Shown here piece by piece: positions 1-11,585 of a DNA stretch of 64,000 nt. Where the stretch lies: positions 46,163,908-46,227,907 of the forward strand of contig JAJKFL010000003.1 in the NCBI GenBank assembly GCA_021186555.1. The letters are read 5' to 3'. The DNA is from Reticulitermes speratus. Taxonomy: Eukaryota; Arthropoda; Insecta; Blattodea; Rhinotermitidae. Under the pieces are notes generated by a model. It saw nothing but the letters and a program-made list of their open reading frames with translations. It did not search any database and was not told the origin of the DNA. The position numbers were made by a program, and so were the translations under genes. Each line of letters opens with the position of its first letter. Within the stretch, counting starts at the first letter, position 1.

Positions 1-160
1 ATGTTTGTTAGCTTTTATATTGTTGAGTGTATTTTGTTATTTTTATGTAACTGTAAATAATTGCTTGGACTTGATTGTATTTTGCAATCTAGCTTTAATT
101 GTGACGAGTTCAATATCCGGTCTGGTCTGTGCAGACAATGGATCTGTGAAACTGTGAAGC

Positions 161-207
161 TATGTATGTATGTATGTATGTATGTATGTATGTATGTATG
201 TATGTAT
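161..207. repeat. (TATG)n microsatellite
   Basis: About eleven perfect TATG units run uninterrupted. The 160 bases before it carry no recognisable gene. Confidence 0.95.
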
Positions 208-499
208 CTGCTTATTGATCAGTTTTAGACTGTCAGGTTCACTGAGGTATTATTATGACAGCATAATCCGCCCAATTAAAAAATTTCACATGCCTAACAC
301 ATTGTATTGTGCCGGCTGTGGGATATATATTGATCCTAATGATCTTCTGTCTTTTACCAATTTTTGATATTGACAAATGCCTAAATAAATGAATTTCAAT
401 TATTTTCAGCCTCAGAGTGAATGACTTGTTGGTAGGGCATCAATATGTGTACCAGATTTTGTTGCAACCTAAGATGGTGAATTACATTTTATTTTGCAG

Positions 500-655
500 G
501 AACTAATTCATAACAAAGCTCCACATCGACACAAGTTGGCTGTCCATGTAGTGTCAGTGGCTGAGGGAGGTGCAGGACTTGAGGCAAATGCCCGGGATAA
601 TGCATTAGATACCGAGACGACTGATGAACTTGCCTCACCTCCACCATACAAAGAG
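500..655 (+). CDS. Probable internal exon with a PPPY motif
   Basis: An acceptor (TTTTGCAG) is followed by 52 open codons and a strong donor (GAG|GTGAGT). Both borders are phase 0. The peptide begins ELIHNKAPHRHKLAVHVV and ends SPPPYKE, so it carries a PPxY motif of the type bound by WW domains. It has no domain I recognise. The balanced composition and the good splice sites on the strand of the downstream TRAF-like exons suggest it is an upstream exon of that gene, but the phase does not connect directly to the 7275 exon. Confidence 0.5.
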
Positions 656-3600
656 GTGAGTAAAGTACATTTAAGCCCCAAACAAATAATGATCATGTTT
701 CTTCATTTGTCTACTCTGAAAGTGGATTTAACAGATTTCTCTGATCACTAGCAACTAACTACCAGGCTACACAGTGTCCTATTCTCAAAGACAGCAGACT
801 TAATGGTTACTGTCAAAGGAACCTCAAATTTAACATGCAGTAGAACCCTGTTAAGAAGTCTTTCAAGGGACCAGAGGATTAGGGACTCCTTAAGTGGAAA
901 GACTTATTAAGAGGGAAGCTTATTAAAAGCAATAGGATTTCGGGACTTTAAAAATCAGACTTCTTACAGGGGAAAACTTCTTATGCGGGGACTTCTTATC
1001 CGGGTTCTACTGTAATTGTGGTCTTGTCTGCTGTTTCAAACATAATTGTGTACCAAATGGAATTTAAACTCTGGACTGAAGCTAATGTGACTTCTACTTC
1101 TGATCAAATGGAACAAACAGGATGAGACTTTTATACATCTTTTGTACAAAGCGCAATGAAAGCATATAGAGGAGGCAGAGTTTTTTCATTCACATGTTTG
1201 ATCTTAAAGTACTGAGGAGATGTGAATGAAATTAGTATTGAGTGTCCACACTAAAAGTGTAGGGAAAATTTAATTAGGTTCTGTTAGTGTAGTATGATTC
1301 CCAATTTATATGAAGCTCAAAGCAGAGTCATTTGATTTATGAAAGAGTTTTGTTATATGAGAGATTGATAAATGTCAAACAATGTAGACTGTGTTTCAGC
1401 ACAGTGACTATTTCATGAAATGCTGTGAAGAATAGTTTGATTTTGTGCAGTGTGATAGGTGTAGTACGATTGGGTTCTCAGCATTTGACTTTTGTGTATA
1501 ATAAACGAACATTGCAGGGCACGTACAATGCATGCACTTTCCACTTTCTCCAAGTATTCAGAGAAACAGCTTATATGTGAACAGCACTGGATTGACTCAG
1601 GGAAAGTAGGATTTTGTGTTTGTAGTGTTAAACTTGGGCCTCAGTTATTCAGGATATGTGTTTATGTGCACTTTGTAAAACACTGCTGGCTGAATGTCAG
1701 GTGAATTCACAGAAAATGGTATAACATTTCTTTCCTTCAGAGGATTTGACTGTAATGTCTGACAGAACACCTCATCTTGAATTGGAAAGATTACATTGAA
1801 ATCAGTTGAAGAACTTTACTTGAAACTTGCTGGACAAATCTGATCGTATGCTTCACTGTGTGGTACATGAAGATAATAACATCACTGTTGCATTTTTCAG
1901 CTCCTAAGCTATTATTTTGACTCATAGAGAAAGCTTGCTGTAATTAACTCCCAGAGGAAGTTGTCAAGGTAATTGGATACTGAGCCATGTCGGTCTCTCA
2001 TTGTTGCCAAAATATAAGATGAGAGTAATGTTGTCACTGTTAGGCCCATTTGTGACACACTGAAACATATTTGATAGTTTTGTATTACAATGTGGGCAGA
2101 CATATGTGACATATTGTTGAAATGTTCATTTTGGGTATTTTATACAAAGAATGTAAATCAGAAGAGAAGTCTTGCGTGAATGTGGCTTGCAAATGAATAT
2201 GGTGCACAGATTTAGGAGAGGATGACAGAATAATTTGCAGGTTAACTGTCACAAAAATCTGGCTTCCTGAAAAAAAAAAAAGTACTAATAAAATTCCATT
2301 GTGTTTGTTTCAGCCTAAAAAAATTGAAAATATTACATACTTCAAGAGCAGCCATGGAATGTTCCCACTGGTACAGCCTTACATCAACATTAACACAAAC
2401 AGCACAAAGTCAAAATTATAACTTTGTGGTTGTGTCACTGAATTTTACCTTAGGAAGCAGGATGGGATTTTACCATTGCTGTGATGTCTTGTTGACATTT
2501 GGTATTCCGTGTTATGATATCATGCAGTTTGGCAGGTGTTGCTGCCTGCCTCTGCCACAGTATCCACCTACAAGGCATTAGTATTTGTAATTTCGGCAAG
2601 ATTTGTGATTGTTCATTTAAGTTATGCGTTTGGTTCTGATAGTATTTTTTATGGTTGGATTTGATTAAGGTTTTTGATTTGTGTTTTGAGAATAGTGATT
2701 TTTAACTTGGAAGACTGGAGTGTGAATCTTTATCTCCTTGAAAACTTGCAATCTCATATGTTATTGCTTTCATTATGGTAAATCTGAAATTATACCCTAA
2801 GGAGAGTGTGAAATTTATTAATACATTTGATTTTCTGAAGGTTCTTCATATTATTAAAATGATTAATGGAAATAGAAAATTGTAAATTGGTAATTTGGTG
2901 AAATGGTAACTTGTACAGAATTAAGGTGGAGGGTAGCTAGAACAATTCTGTACTTACGCGTGTGCTTATGAGGGACACGTGTCACCTTTGAGTTACAAAT
3001 TTCACACATTAACACTTTTAGACCAGCAATACTGAGTGACTGATTTCATGCCCTGTGCAAAGGGTGTTCTTTACCTGTAAGTAGACTTTAACATTTTTTT
3101 GAACATGTGGACATAATAATAAAATGATTGCTTGAAATGACTCGAATATTTGAATTCTGTTACACCCTGAAGCTTGTAATGCAGTAATTAGCAGACAGAA
3201 ACAATAAATAAAGGTAATAATTCTTTAGAAATTAGTAGCCGTGGATTCCAGCACAGACCATCTCTCCATATGGAGACATTTCCATAGTCCTTTCCTGTAA
3301 ATATTGTGGTTGTGTACATGTTGCTTTTATCTTCCAGTCCACACAATTCACAGCTCATATGGTGCATTTTTATACTGAGAATGTTAATTGAAAATGAGGA
3401 AGTTATTAAAGTTATACATAGCATAACTTTGGATATTATACATTTTCCGTTCAATAGATGTGCAAGATCACATTTATTACCAACTAACTGCACAGTTAAC
3501 ATACATACATACATACATACATACATACACATGTCTTAGATCCATCAGTAAACATATACAGGCTTATGTATGTTAACTGTGCATTAGTTGGTAATAAATG

Positions 3601-6600
3601 TGATAGCATAACGGTTTGGCACATTTTTCTCTATTCTGCTCATTGAGCTTGAAAAGCATAAGATTAATGGAAGGAATGCACAGTAATCCCTTGTGTTACA
3701 TTGGGGTTACATTCTTCACTTATACTGTATACCTCAAAACCATGTCATGCAAGGGCTTAGTCTTGTGGGAAGTTGGGGGTGAGGGGAATCAGCCTTTGAA
3801 GTATGTACATAGACAAAAGCTGAAGGTTCAAAATAGAGATGTACAGGAATATTATATACATGTATACTGTAAGAAATTGCTGTAATTCTAGAGGTATTAA
3901 TTTTCTGTCATTGTTGCAAGGCCATGTTTTAGGGCACAACAATGCAATACTTTATAAAGCAAGGTTAAAGTTGGTCTGACTTCGTGAAGGATATATTACA
4001 CTGTTTGACATACCGTATATTCTCAAATCTAATCCGCATCTGAATCTAATCCGTACTCAAGTTTTTGGCGATTTCTTAAACGAAAAAAGTTAGTTCGCGG
4101 TTCTAATCCGCACCTTTCCTTCAACCACCCCTTGCCCACGGGGCGACTGATTGAATAATATTGGATGTTACCAATGCGTTAAAATCCGACGCTACACCTG
4201 GGGCCGATGAGTCATACCGATAGAGGCGGGGCCTTTCTCAACAGACATGCGCAATCTCGTCTGAAGCCAGCTCACGCCTTAGTTGTTGAAACGTGGGAGG
4301 TGCTTGTTCCAATTTGTCGTGTACCGTAGTTATGGAAGAGGGACGCCTGAAATCTAAACGACTCTCATATACAGCAAAGTTCAAACGTGAAGTTATTTGG
4401 TGCACAGAGGAGAATGGAAACCGCAAAGCCGCTGCAATTTTTGGAGTTGATGAAAGCAACGTTCGACTGTGGCGGAAACTGGGTGGAGAGCATGGATAAC
4501 GATTCAGTTATGAGTGATGACGGCGAGTCTGTTGAATAATAAATTATAATAATAAATAATAAAATAATAAATTATTGTATTTTATTGTTCTTACGGCACG
4601 TACGGCAGCTCTATCATTTTTCCAAAATCCAGCTCTCGACCGCGAATCTAATCCGCATCTGATTTTTTAGCCCTCTAAAACTGTAAAAAGGGTGCGGATT
4701 AGATCTGAGAATATACGGTACGTTGTGACATCAAAATTCACAGCATCACTGTGGGGCTGGGCTGCTGGCATAGGTATACTGTGATCTTAGTTCTGCACAG
4801 ATCTGTGCATTAGAATGCACATGTGGACTCACCAGCCTGTGTATAGCTGAAATGTGACCGTGTTTTTTATAAACTGGCTGTGTAAATATAAATTGGATAC
4901 AATCAAAACCTTATTAACCAAATCCATGCTGAACAAAGTATTACTGTATGGTGCATAAAATGTGTGTTTAATTTGTCTCTGCATCTTTTGTTTCAGACAT
5001 TTTTTTGCCTTGATAAGGATTTATAAAATTATGCTCGAGATACATGCAGGTTCACGCCTTGTAGCTGTTACTTTTATCCAATTTTAGCCACAATTGGATT
5101 GTGTTGACGAAGTTCATTGAAACCCTCAAGTATGAGATTTAATGCAAATCTGTTCAGCAGTTCTTGTGATGTAAATTTGGCACCAGAAAGTGAAAGCGTC
5201 ACTATCTTTGTCTAGATGGATACAGTAGTGATATTAGTTGAAACTGCAAGTTCTCTATTGAATATGTCTTGAAGCTGCCACAGCAGTGGAATGTGACAAA
5301 ATTGTTTAATTGCCTCAGAGGATTTCATTATATGTACGTGTTTCCCATAACAGGCTGCTCGAAATAAAGATGTGGATCTTTTTCTGCCCTAATTACGTTT
5401 TTAGATATACGTGAAAATACTCAATTGTTTGGTATTCAAATCCAGTCTTTATGTATGTACTGGGTGTGAAACCTCCAGAAGAGCCTTATGCGTGGGAGTG
5501 ACGGACACTTGTGAATTATTATGTACAAATAATGCCTGGTTCATAGTATTATGGGGTGTTTTCTTATATGATGGAGGAAACACACAAAAAATGTAAAATA
5601 ATGTTTTATCTTTCAGCTGAGGAATTTCAGCTGGTAAGTTTCGTCTGTTGACATTTACTTTTATTTGTCTGTGCTTTGCAATAATAAGTATTTAAAAGCA
5701 AACAAACAGATAATCAGATATGTTAATAATTATTATGAAGATTAAGTTATCTGATATCCTGTGAGATCGTAATAATAATAACTGTGTAATTTGTAAAGAA
5801 ATATTCCATAATTTGACCTTGTTGTGCAGTTTTATAATTAACTGTTATATTTTTGGTTTCATGTAGAATAAATAATGTGTCATAGGATAGAGTGTAATGG
5901 TTGATATTTATGGAAAGGGTGCTGAATATTCAGGTTCTGTAAAATACATGGGATATTTCGACTAGTAGATTGGCTATTGGCTTGTCAGAAGGACTTTGTT
6001 AACCCACTGTGTACTAACAATTAACATCACTTATGGCCATACTAGCCAGAGAAGGCTCCTCACATCCACTCATAGGACCTGAACCTGCACTTGGTATATC
6101 TGCAAAGGTTGCCAGGGCAGTGATCAGGGACTGGATGAGTAGGAAACATGATGAGCATTGGCAGTCCATATGTGGACAAAGGCAGGCTAAGGGCTTTCTT
6201 AAAAAACCCTCTGCAAAAAGAAGCTGGGGAATTGCTCAATCTGAGCAGAAACCAGCTAAGAATAATGAGAGGATTGCTAACAGGACACTGTCATTTAAAA
6301 GGACATTATTTAAACTGGGGGTGGTTAACAGTCCCGAGTATGATATATGCAAGCAGGCATCTGAAATGGTGTCTCACGTTCTTTGTGACTGTGAGACTTT
6401 GGCTACATTAAGATTCAGGCACCTGGGTCATCATTTTATGAAACCAGGTGACTTTGAAGATGTCTCTGTCAGCAAGATACTGCACTTTGTTCAAGGTGCA
6501 GGACTACTGAATGAATGAGCTAGAGGGTTGCACAAAAGATCAATAACGGTCGAAGTGCACAGGTCACTGTGGTGCCCACCCTTCTGTATTCTATTCTATG

Positions 6601-9600
6601 GCCACACTGAAATGCCAGTGAAGTACGTATACGAGTCTTGACATGTTCGTCATTGTCATTTACATGTTGTGTTGCCTTTACTCTAAAGTGGAAGGAATTA
6701 AATGACTTAATATTATATTTGATTGGTTTTATGCAAAGATAATGGGTTTTTAACTTCTTAAAATTATAGTTAACTGGCTAAAATTACTAACGTGCTGTAA
6801 CTTAAAGACAGCCCAGACACAAATGGTCGTGTACCAATAGAAAACTTAAAGACTTTCATTCTAAAATAAGTACCAATAGTATAATGAAAAGTACAAGTTA
6901 TGTGAAGTAAAGAACAAAAGCTATCTCTGTTGCACATTTTATTCACCCCTTAATGATTAATGGGGCTGCATAATGGATTTTCCAATTATTCATGTAGGTT
7001 CACTACCTGGAATCTTGACTTTACTTGTCAGCATGCCAGAACTGTGTATTTTTAGACCTGTCTTCCTCCTCACATCACATAGGAACTCTGAATTCCCATC
7101 CACTAACCTCCCACCATCACCACCACCTAGCTTCCCCTCCCTTAAATTGTTAATTCCTAAAGTGTTACAACCAAATCTGTGGTTGTTCACATCTGAGCTG
7201 TTTCCTGAAGATGTTACAGACAAGCTTGTGTGTTGTGATCCTTTTACTCGCTACTGATTCTGCTCTTTGCTTAGGTTTTACATCTGATGAAGAAGGATTT
7301 AAATCAATTCTGCAATATGGTTTAAGGGGCACAGCAGTAAAACCTCAAGATGGCAGAATTTATAGGCCAAGTGTAACAGAAAACAATTTCATGCATAATT
7401 CTTCCATGGTTAATGTGGCTGGAATTTTGTCTCCAAATGGAAGTGGACAGAATGGTTCAGTGGCTGCAAAGGAAGAGACCACTGAACATCTGATAGAACA
7501 GAGTGGCCAAGAGGTGTTGGAGACACAACATGCTACCTGCAGAGTGACTACGGAGCAACTTGTGGCCACGGCACAAGCAACAGTTACAAGGGTCCTGAAA
7601 GGCCTCTGCAATGCCAGTAAGTTATTGTTGATGTTATCTTGTAAATGCTGGAAACCGTGGTTTTCTTCAGGTACCGAATTTCTCCTACTGTTTTGTGACC
7701 TCCACCTGATACCTTCAGAAATATTTCCTTCTTTTATTTCCTCATTGTTTCCAAATACTAATTCTTGAAAGAATGAAAAATTGTGGTAGCCAGGTTTGAA
7801 AAACATGTCTTTACAGCTCTTAAGGAAAACTTTTTAGACAATTATTAACATGTAACATACTGAAGACTTTAATCTCAGTATGTATATCTGGAGGGTCCAG
7901 TATATGCTTACTGATTAATTTATTTTAAGTAGCCCAGCAGACAAAACTGATAACTACTAAGTGATTGACAGACTGATCTTGAGGCATGTCAGCTTTGTTC
8001 TGAAGCAGTTTGTCTTGGGACTTGTTCACTGGTAACAGAAGTACATACATTCAAGATCCCAGGCATCTCATCATGGTTAATGCTGTAATGAAGTGGTCTC
8101 TTGAATCTGCAACACTTGATTTTCTGGTTCATACAGCGATTACTCAGTCATTATAACCAGAATTGTTAAATACGGTGGAGTTCGGTGGTTGATGAAATGT
8201 CATTAAATGAACTTCCATTACCGCAACATGAACAAAGTTTATTTATAATCTGAGAAAGGCATATAATAACATTAATTAATGATGTTATGTGTAAGATATT
8301 TGAGACATATTTGAGAGTAAATGTAAAAAATGTGAATGTTAATATATTAAGGGGTGGCTCTAAGCCCTACCTTACTTAGCAATGCTAGTTTTGTCAGATT
8401 TACATTCATTTTTCTGAACAGCTACAAGCTCTACAGTTATGACATTAGACACGTATGTAGTTGAGGGTTCTGTATATATGCTGTAGTCTTTTACAGTTAT
8501 TTACTTGTAAACATGTTTTAATAGTTCTTCCTAAAAGAGCACTGAAGATACATTTTCGGTAAATCACTATACAAGGATGCCAAAAGATACAAGAAACCTT
8601 CAGCTACATGTGTAGATATTTGGAAAAGTGCATAAAAATTTTATAAAATAGTGTTACCACGTTAGGGTTTACAAAATCACCTTAAAATAGTTAGTTTGGA
8701 AAGTCTTCATCACATGGAGGTGTCCCAACTTAAAAGTGTTACACGCTTGTATTTTACTTCCCCGTCTCTGACACATAATTTTTTGTCCTAGTTTTAGCTG
8801 TGGGTATTTTGGTTTCAGAATTCATGGCATGCAGCCATACATTTTTTGTGTGTCATCTGTTTTGATATTTGAGTTTAGCACCGTGACTCTTACATGATTG
8901 AATTAGTCAAAAACAACTGTGAAAAATATTGCCTTCTAGGATGTGATGCAACGTAGTTTGGTAGATATATACTGACATATAAGTGGAACTTGCTGCCTCC
9001 ATTTTAAGCATGGAAGAAATGATTATGTTTACAGCTGTGCTTTTTTTTTTCTGTTTAAATTTCTGCAGGATGAAGTTTACTACTGTCTTGTCCTCATATT
9101 TGTGCTAAGGTATGTGTGTGTGTAAATATACTGTACTTTCACTTACCAGCAGTTTGATATTCTCCAGCTTATGAGATCTCTCTTCATTTTTCAATCCAAT
9201 CTTATTCCTGGTTGCTCTAATGAATGGCTATACTGTATACTGTATGTAAATGTATATATGTACATGGTCCTGTCTGCTGTTGCTTCACTGAGGACGTCAA
9301 CTTTGTTGCATCGCAAGCATGAATCCATCAGGGCATCTCATGACGTCTGCAGTGCTCAAGAGCTAAAAGCAAATAATCGTATTAATATTGCCTTGTATAC
9401 ATAAATTGCATACCATTGTTGGGCTATGGGCAAAGGCAGCATCATATGTATGTTTCCTGTCATGTGGTAACTGAACCTAAATTGTTTTATATGAAACACA
9501 GTTCAAGACTTGGCTGCTGAGAGCAGATGTCAACATGAGGCTGTAGTGAATAAACTTAACTTGCTGTAAATCTGAAATAGTGGAAATTCTGCACAGAATT

Positions 9601-11328
9601 TGTGAGCACCAAATTTTATAGTTATTAAATTCATTTACCTGCAAAAGTTTGTAACTTTGGAACATGTTGTGATGTTTAGAAAATTAGAACAAAATATAGG
9701 TTGAAACATTTGAAGGAAAGTTGCCATAATTCCATGTTGTGCTTTATAATAAGGAGTTGTGTTACGTGATTGTCAGAGGAGATGGAGGATCGGTTCCACA
9801 ATCTGGAAATGCTGCTGGCAGACCAGCTAAATGTAATCAAGACAATGTTACTGAATATAGAAGACAAAATCATGGAACAAGATCATGCATCACGGCGAGT
9901 TCAGAGGCGCATCATGGGAACCATCTTGAAACAGTGCCAGCCTGCTTCCCCAGCCAAAGAATCCTACAGAAATGGGTAAGTTAATTGAGCATTTTCATCT
10001 CTTTGTGTTAAAAAAATGAACTGCTAATCCAGGTTTTTCTATGCTGTCTGTGCAGTGAGACAAGTTTGACCACAGATGGACAAGAGGAGGATGCAGGAAT
10101 CACTTTGGAGGATGAAGAATCTTCAAATGAAATTTCTGAGAGCCCTCGTGACATAGAGGTTAATCGTTACAACAGTACCATCCATTTAGAACCAGTTCCT
10201 GGACAGCCTTATAACAGGTAAGAATTGTGTATATCATCCCATTCATTGCTAAGCAAACCGTCTTCCCTGTAAGCCCTTTGAGTGATCTGCATTTCCTCTT
10301 TCTGGTCTGGGAGTGCTCAACCTTTATACAGAATGAGCCACATTTAAAGATATACTATGGTACAGAGGCTGGGGCTTTCAAATATCAGTGCAGTATCCAA
10401 CACAGAAGTGAATATGGCAATATAAACAGTTTAAACTCACCCTATTAATGTGAAACTTGAGCCTGTCTTTGCTCCACGTTGGAATTAACATTTGGTTCCA
10501 TTTTTGAAATGGCAGGTGGCATTGCGTCATGTAAATTCACATTGTTGATTCTTGAACAGAACTTTGATCTGTTTTGTTTCCTATGTGATGAAGCCTGTTT
10601 ACATGTATATATGTGCTACCAAATACAGTTGCCAAACTTCTTGCTAACTTACGTAGCTCAGAGAATTGAGATAATGTAATTCAAGCTTCTCGGTTGAAAG
10701 TGATATGACAAATTGATTTATATTGCAGTTCAGATGCTCAAAGTTGCAGTTTTTCTGAAGTGTCACTGACTTCAATGGAGACTAGATTTTCAAAAGTATA
10801 TATATATTAGCAGAGCACAGGTGTTCTGCTTTCTCATAAAGCATTTTGGGTACATTCCGTGTGCACAGTGCAAGAAGCCGTGTCTTCACGTACTACTGGC
10901 GTGTCCAAGGCATGGAACACAAGTTGACAGGATGGAACCACCGTCGATCCCTCCGCAGCCCTTCCTTCTACATCTCCCCAGGCGGTTACCGAATGTATAT
11001 TCGCATTTACCCACGCCAGAATGAAGAGAATGTATACATCCATGTCGGTGTGACACAAGGCGATTTTGACAATAGTCTGTCATGGCCATTCAAGCTGAAG
11101 CATCGAATCAATATCCTTGATCAGGTGTCATCTGAAGATGGGCAGGAGGATATCAGCTCTCGAGTGTGGGACCCAACTGTGCTGTGTAGTGGCTTCAACT
11201 GGCAGAAACCAACATCTGGTGACAACTATGAGTGTGTGGGCCTTGGCTTCGCTCACAGCGTGATTCGCACCAGACACTACATCCATGATGACTCCATTAT
11301 TATCAAACTCAGTGTCTACTTGGACTGA
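500..11328 (+). CDS. TRAF-like adaptor gene, 3' part (multi-exon)
   Basis: This is the gene-level entry for the exons at 500-655 (probable), 7275-7616, 9777-9975, 10056-10217 and 10842-11328. The product ends in a TRAF-C/MATH domain preceded by a helical segment, the layout of TNF-receptor-associated factors, which trimerise through the coiled coil and bind receptor tails through MATH. The four downstream exons have GT-AG borders and compatible phases (1, 2, 2). The first exon ends in phase 0 whereas the 7275 exon enters in phase 1, so at least one exon with a length of 1 modulo 3 is missing between them, or exon 500-655 belongs elsewhere. N-terminal RING and zinc-finger exons would lie upstream of the window. 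I cannot say which TRAF subtype this is. Confidence 0.85.
838..1012. mobile_element. Short pogo/Tigger-like MITE
   Basis: A 175-bp element has inverted ends: it starts CAGTAGAACCCTGTTAAGAA and its right end, reversed, reads CAGTAGAACCCGGATAAGAA. The right flank is TA and the left is TG, consistent with a TA target with one mutated copy. It has no coding capacity. The ends resemble those of pogo-type elements; the class is inferred from termini only. Confidence 0.7.
1013..3476 (+). other. Intron-like AT-rich stretch
   Basis: No convincing exon is seen. Several good acceptor-like tracts occur (for example before 1741 and 2315), but the reading frames after them close quickly or lack a donor in a usable phase. 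The open stretch after 2315 begins PKKIENITYFK and runs about 35 codons to a stop. It could be an alternative terminal exon or chance. Confidence 0.5.
3477..3604. repeat. Foldback repeat with (ATAC)n in the loop
   Basis: Arms of about 40 bp (3477-3517 and 3565-3604) are inverted copies of each other with about one indel. An ATAC microsatellite of about seven units sits at the inner edge of the left arm, and only the first units are mirrored on the right. It looks like a small MITE whose loop has grown by slippage. Confidence 0.8.
4013..4718 (+). mobile_element. Non-autonomous pogo-like DNA transposon
   Basis: The 706-bp element is flanked by TA on both sides (4011-4012 and 4719-4720). Its ends are inverted repeats beginning CCGTATATTCTCAAATCTAA on the left, with the right end reading CCGTATATTCTCAGATCTAA in reverse. 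A second copy of the internal motif ATCTAATCCGCA lies near each end. The TA duplication fits the Tc1/mariner/pogo superfamily. It carries a 55-codon ORF for the transposase N-terminal DNA-binding domain but no catalytic domain, so it must depend on another copy to move. Confidence 0.85.
4332..4499 (+). pseudogene. Pogo/Tigger transposase N-terminal helix-turn-helix fragment
   Basis: The ORF has an ATG and 55 residues. It contains KRLSYTAKFKREVI followed by ENGNRKAAAIFGVDESNVR and LWRK, the pattern of the first CENP-B/psq-type helix-turn-helix of pogo-like transposases, which binds the element ends. A stop follows GGEHG. The second HTH and the DDE/DDD nuclease are absent. An AT-rich, AATAAA-containing stretch (4538-4575) follows the stop and could act as a polyadenylation region. 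Confidence 0.8.
5617..5633 (+). other. Possible 17-nt microexon in the TRAF-like gene
   Basis: The acceptor TCTTTCAG precedes 17 bases that end at a near-consensus donor (CTG|GTAAGTTT). Length modulo 3 is 2, so this exon alone does not repair the phase gap between 655 and 7275. A second acceptor AG lies at 5629-5630. It may equally be a cryptic site. Confidence 0.2.
6033..6600 (+). mobile_element. Decayed 3' end of an RNase H-bearing non-LTR retrotransposon
   Basis: The C-terminus of an ORF2-type protein is readable: PLIGPEPALGISAKVARAVI, then a cysteine/histidine knuckle region (ICKQASEMVSHVLCDC) and the end FVQGAGLLNE with a stop at 6516-6518. Frames switch twice: a stretch ELLNLSRNQLRIM...LLTGHCHLKGH lies in another frame (about 6223-6308) between two parts in the first frame, so it carries two frameshifts. 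The expected first knuckle cysteine appears as Y. A short 3' UTR with TATTCTATTCTAT follows. Family resemblance is to I/R1/Jockey-type LINEs. Confidence 0.75.
7275..7616 (+). CDS. TRAF-like gene exon, Thr/Ser/Gln-rich
   Basis: A branch-point-like CTGAT, pyrimidine tract and TTAG precede the exon, which ends at CCA|GTAAGTT. It enters in phase 1 and leaves in phase 1. The 114 codons start FTSDEEGFKSILQYGL and end ATVTRVLKGLCNA. The C-terminal third (from about ETTEHLIEQSGQEVLETQ) is rich in heptad-like hydrophobics and probably opens the coiled coil that continues in the next exon. No enzymatic motif is present. Confidence 0.8.
9777..9975 (+). CDS. TRAF-like gene exon, coiled coil
   Basis: The acceptor TTGTCAG and donor TGG|GTAAGTT border 199 nt that enter in phase 1, matching the previous exon, and leave in phase 2. 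The peptide EEMEDRFHNLEMLLADQL-NVIKTMLLNIEDKIMEQ has a clear hydrophobic heptad, followed by a basic segment (SRRVQRRI). A coiled coil directly N-terminal of MATH is the trimerisation stalk of TRAF proteins. Confidence 0.88.
10056..10217 (+). CDS. TRAF-like gene exon, acidic linker
   Basis: The acceptor CTGTGCAG and donor AACAG|GTAAGAA border 162 nt that enter in phase 2 and leave in phase 2. The peptide is acidic and probably disordered: ETSLTTDGQEEDAGITLEDE, then SSNEISESPRD and EPVPGQPYN. It connects the coiled coil with the MATH domain. An acidic linker of this kind is not a hallmark of classical TRAFs, so subtype assignment should not rest on it. Confidence 0.85.
10729..10795 (+). other. 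Possible alternative 3' exon (truncating) in the TRAF-like gene
   Basis: A very good acceptor (TTTATATTGCAG) at 10728 accepts the phase-2 end of the previous exon. The frame reads SDAQSCSFSEVSLTSME and then meets TAG at 10808-10810 if read through. The only donor (AAAA|GTATAT at 10796) is phase 0 and cannot join the MATH frame. If used, it would yield a protein without the MATH domain; otherwise the acceptor is a decoy. Confidence 0.35.
10842..11328 (+). CDS. TRAF-like gene terminal exon: MATH/TRAF-C domain
   Basis: The acceptor TTTCTCATAAAG at 10841 joins in phase 2; a second possible acceptor in the same phase is at 10868. The domain begins VFTYYWRVQGMEHKL and contains RSPSFYISPGGYRMYIRIYP, then VTQGDFDNSLSWPFK, INILDQ, and ends HDDSIIIKLSVYLD before TGA. 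The SP.FY...GY, G.(F/Y)D..L.WPF and I.DQ signatures and the final D-(S/T)-(I/L)-I strand are those of the eight-stranded MATH fold of TRAFs, which binds receptor and adaptor peptides. The domain is full length (about 150 residues). An AATAAA follows 53 nt after the stop. Confidence 0.92.
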
Positions 11329-11380
11329 GTCACTATAGGTTTTACTAAGTATTGCCAGATATAGCCATGAGTACCAGAGA

Positions 11381-11386
11381 AATAAA
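11381..11386 (+). terminator. Polyadenylation signal AATAAA of the TRAF-like gene
   Basis: A canonical AATAAA lies 53 nt after the stop codon of the MATH exon; a TG/T-rich stretch follows at about 11409-11440. Confidence 0.7.
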
Positions 11387-11585
11387 ATATGGAGAGAAAA
11401 TTCTATGGGGTGTGTAAAAGCAATACTGTTTTTGTTTTATGTTGCAAGAACAGATTTGTCATATGCAGTAACCTTCCCAGATCCCAGGGTTAACTAATTC
11501 CACTGAGCACAGACCTTACGAACCTAATGAAGTTTCATTTGCAAATAAATTTGCTCCCTTATGTAGACCTCAAATTTTATTACCA

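Noticed and set aside
6973-7257. 94-codon ORF just before the 7275 exon
   Set aside because: It runs through the branch point and acceptor of the real exon in a different frame and has low-complexity S/P content.
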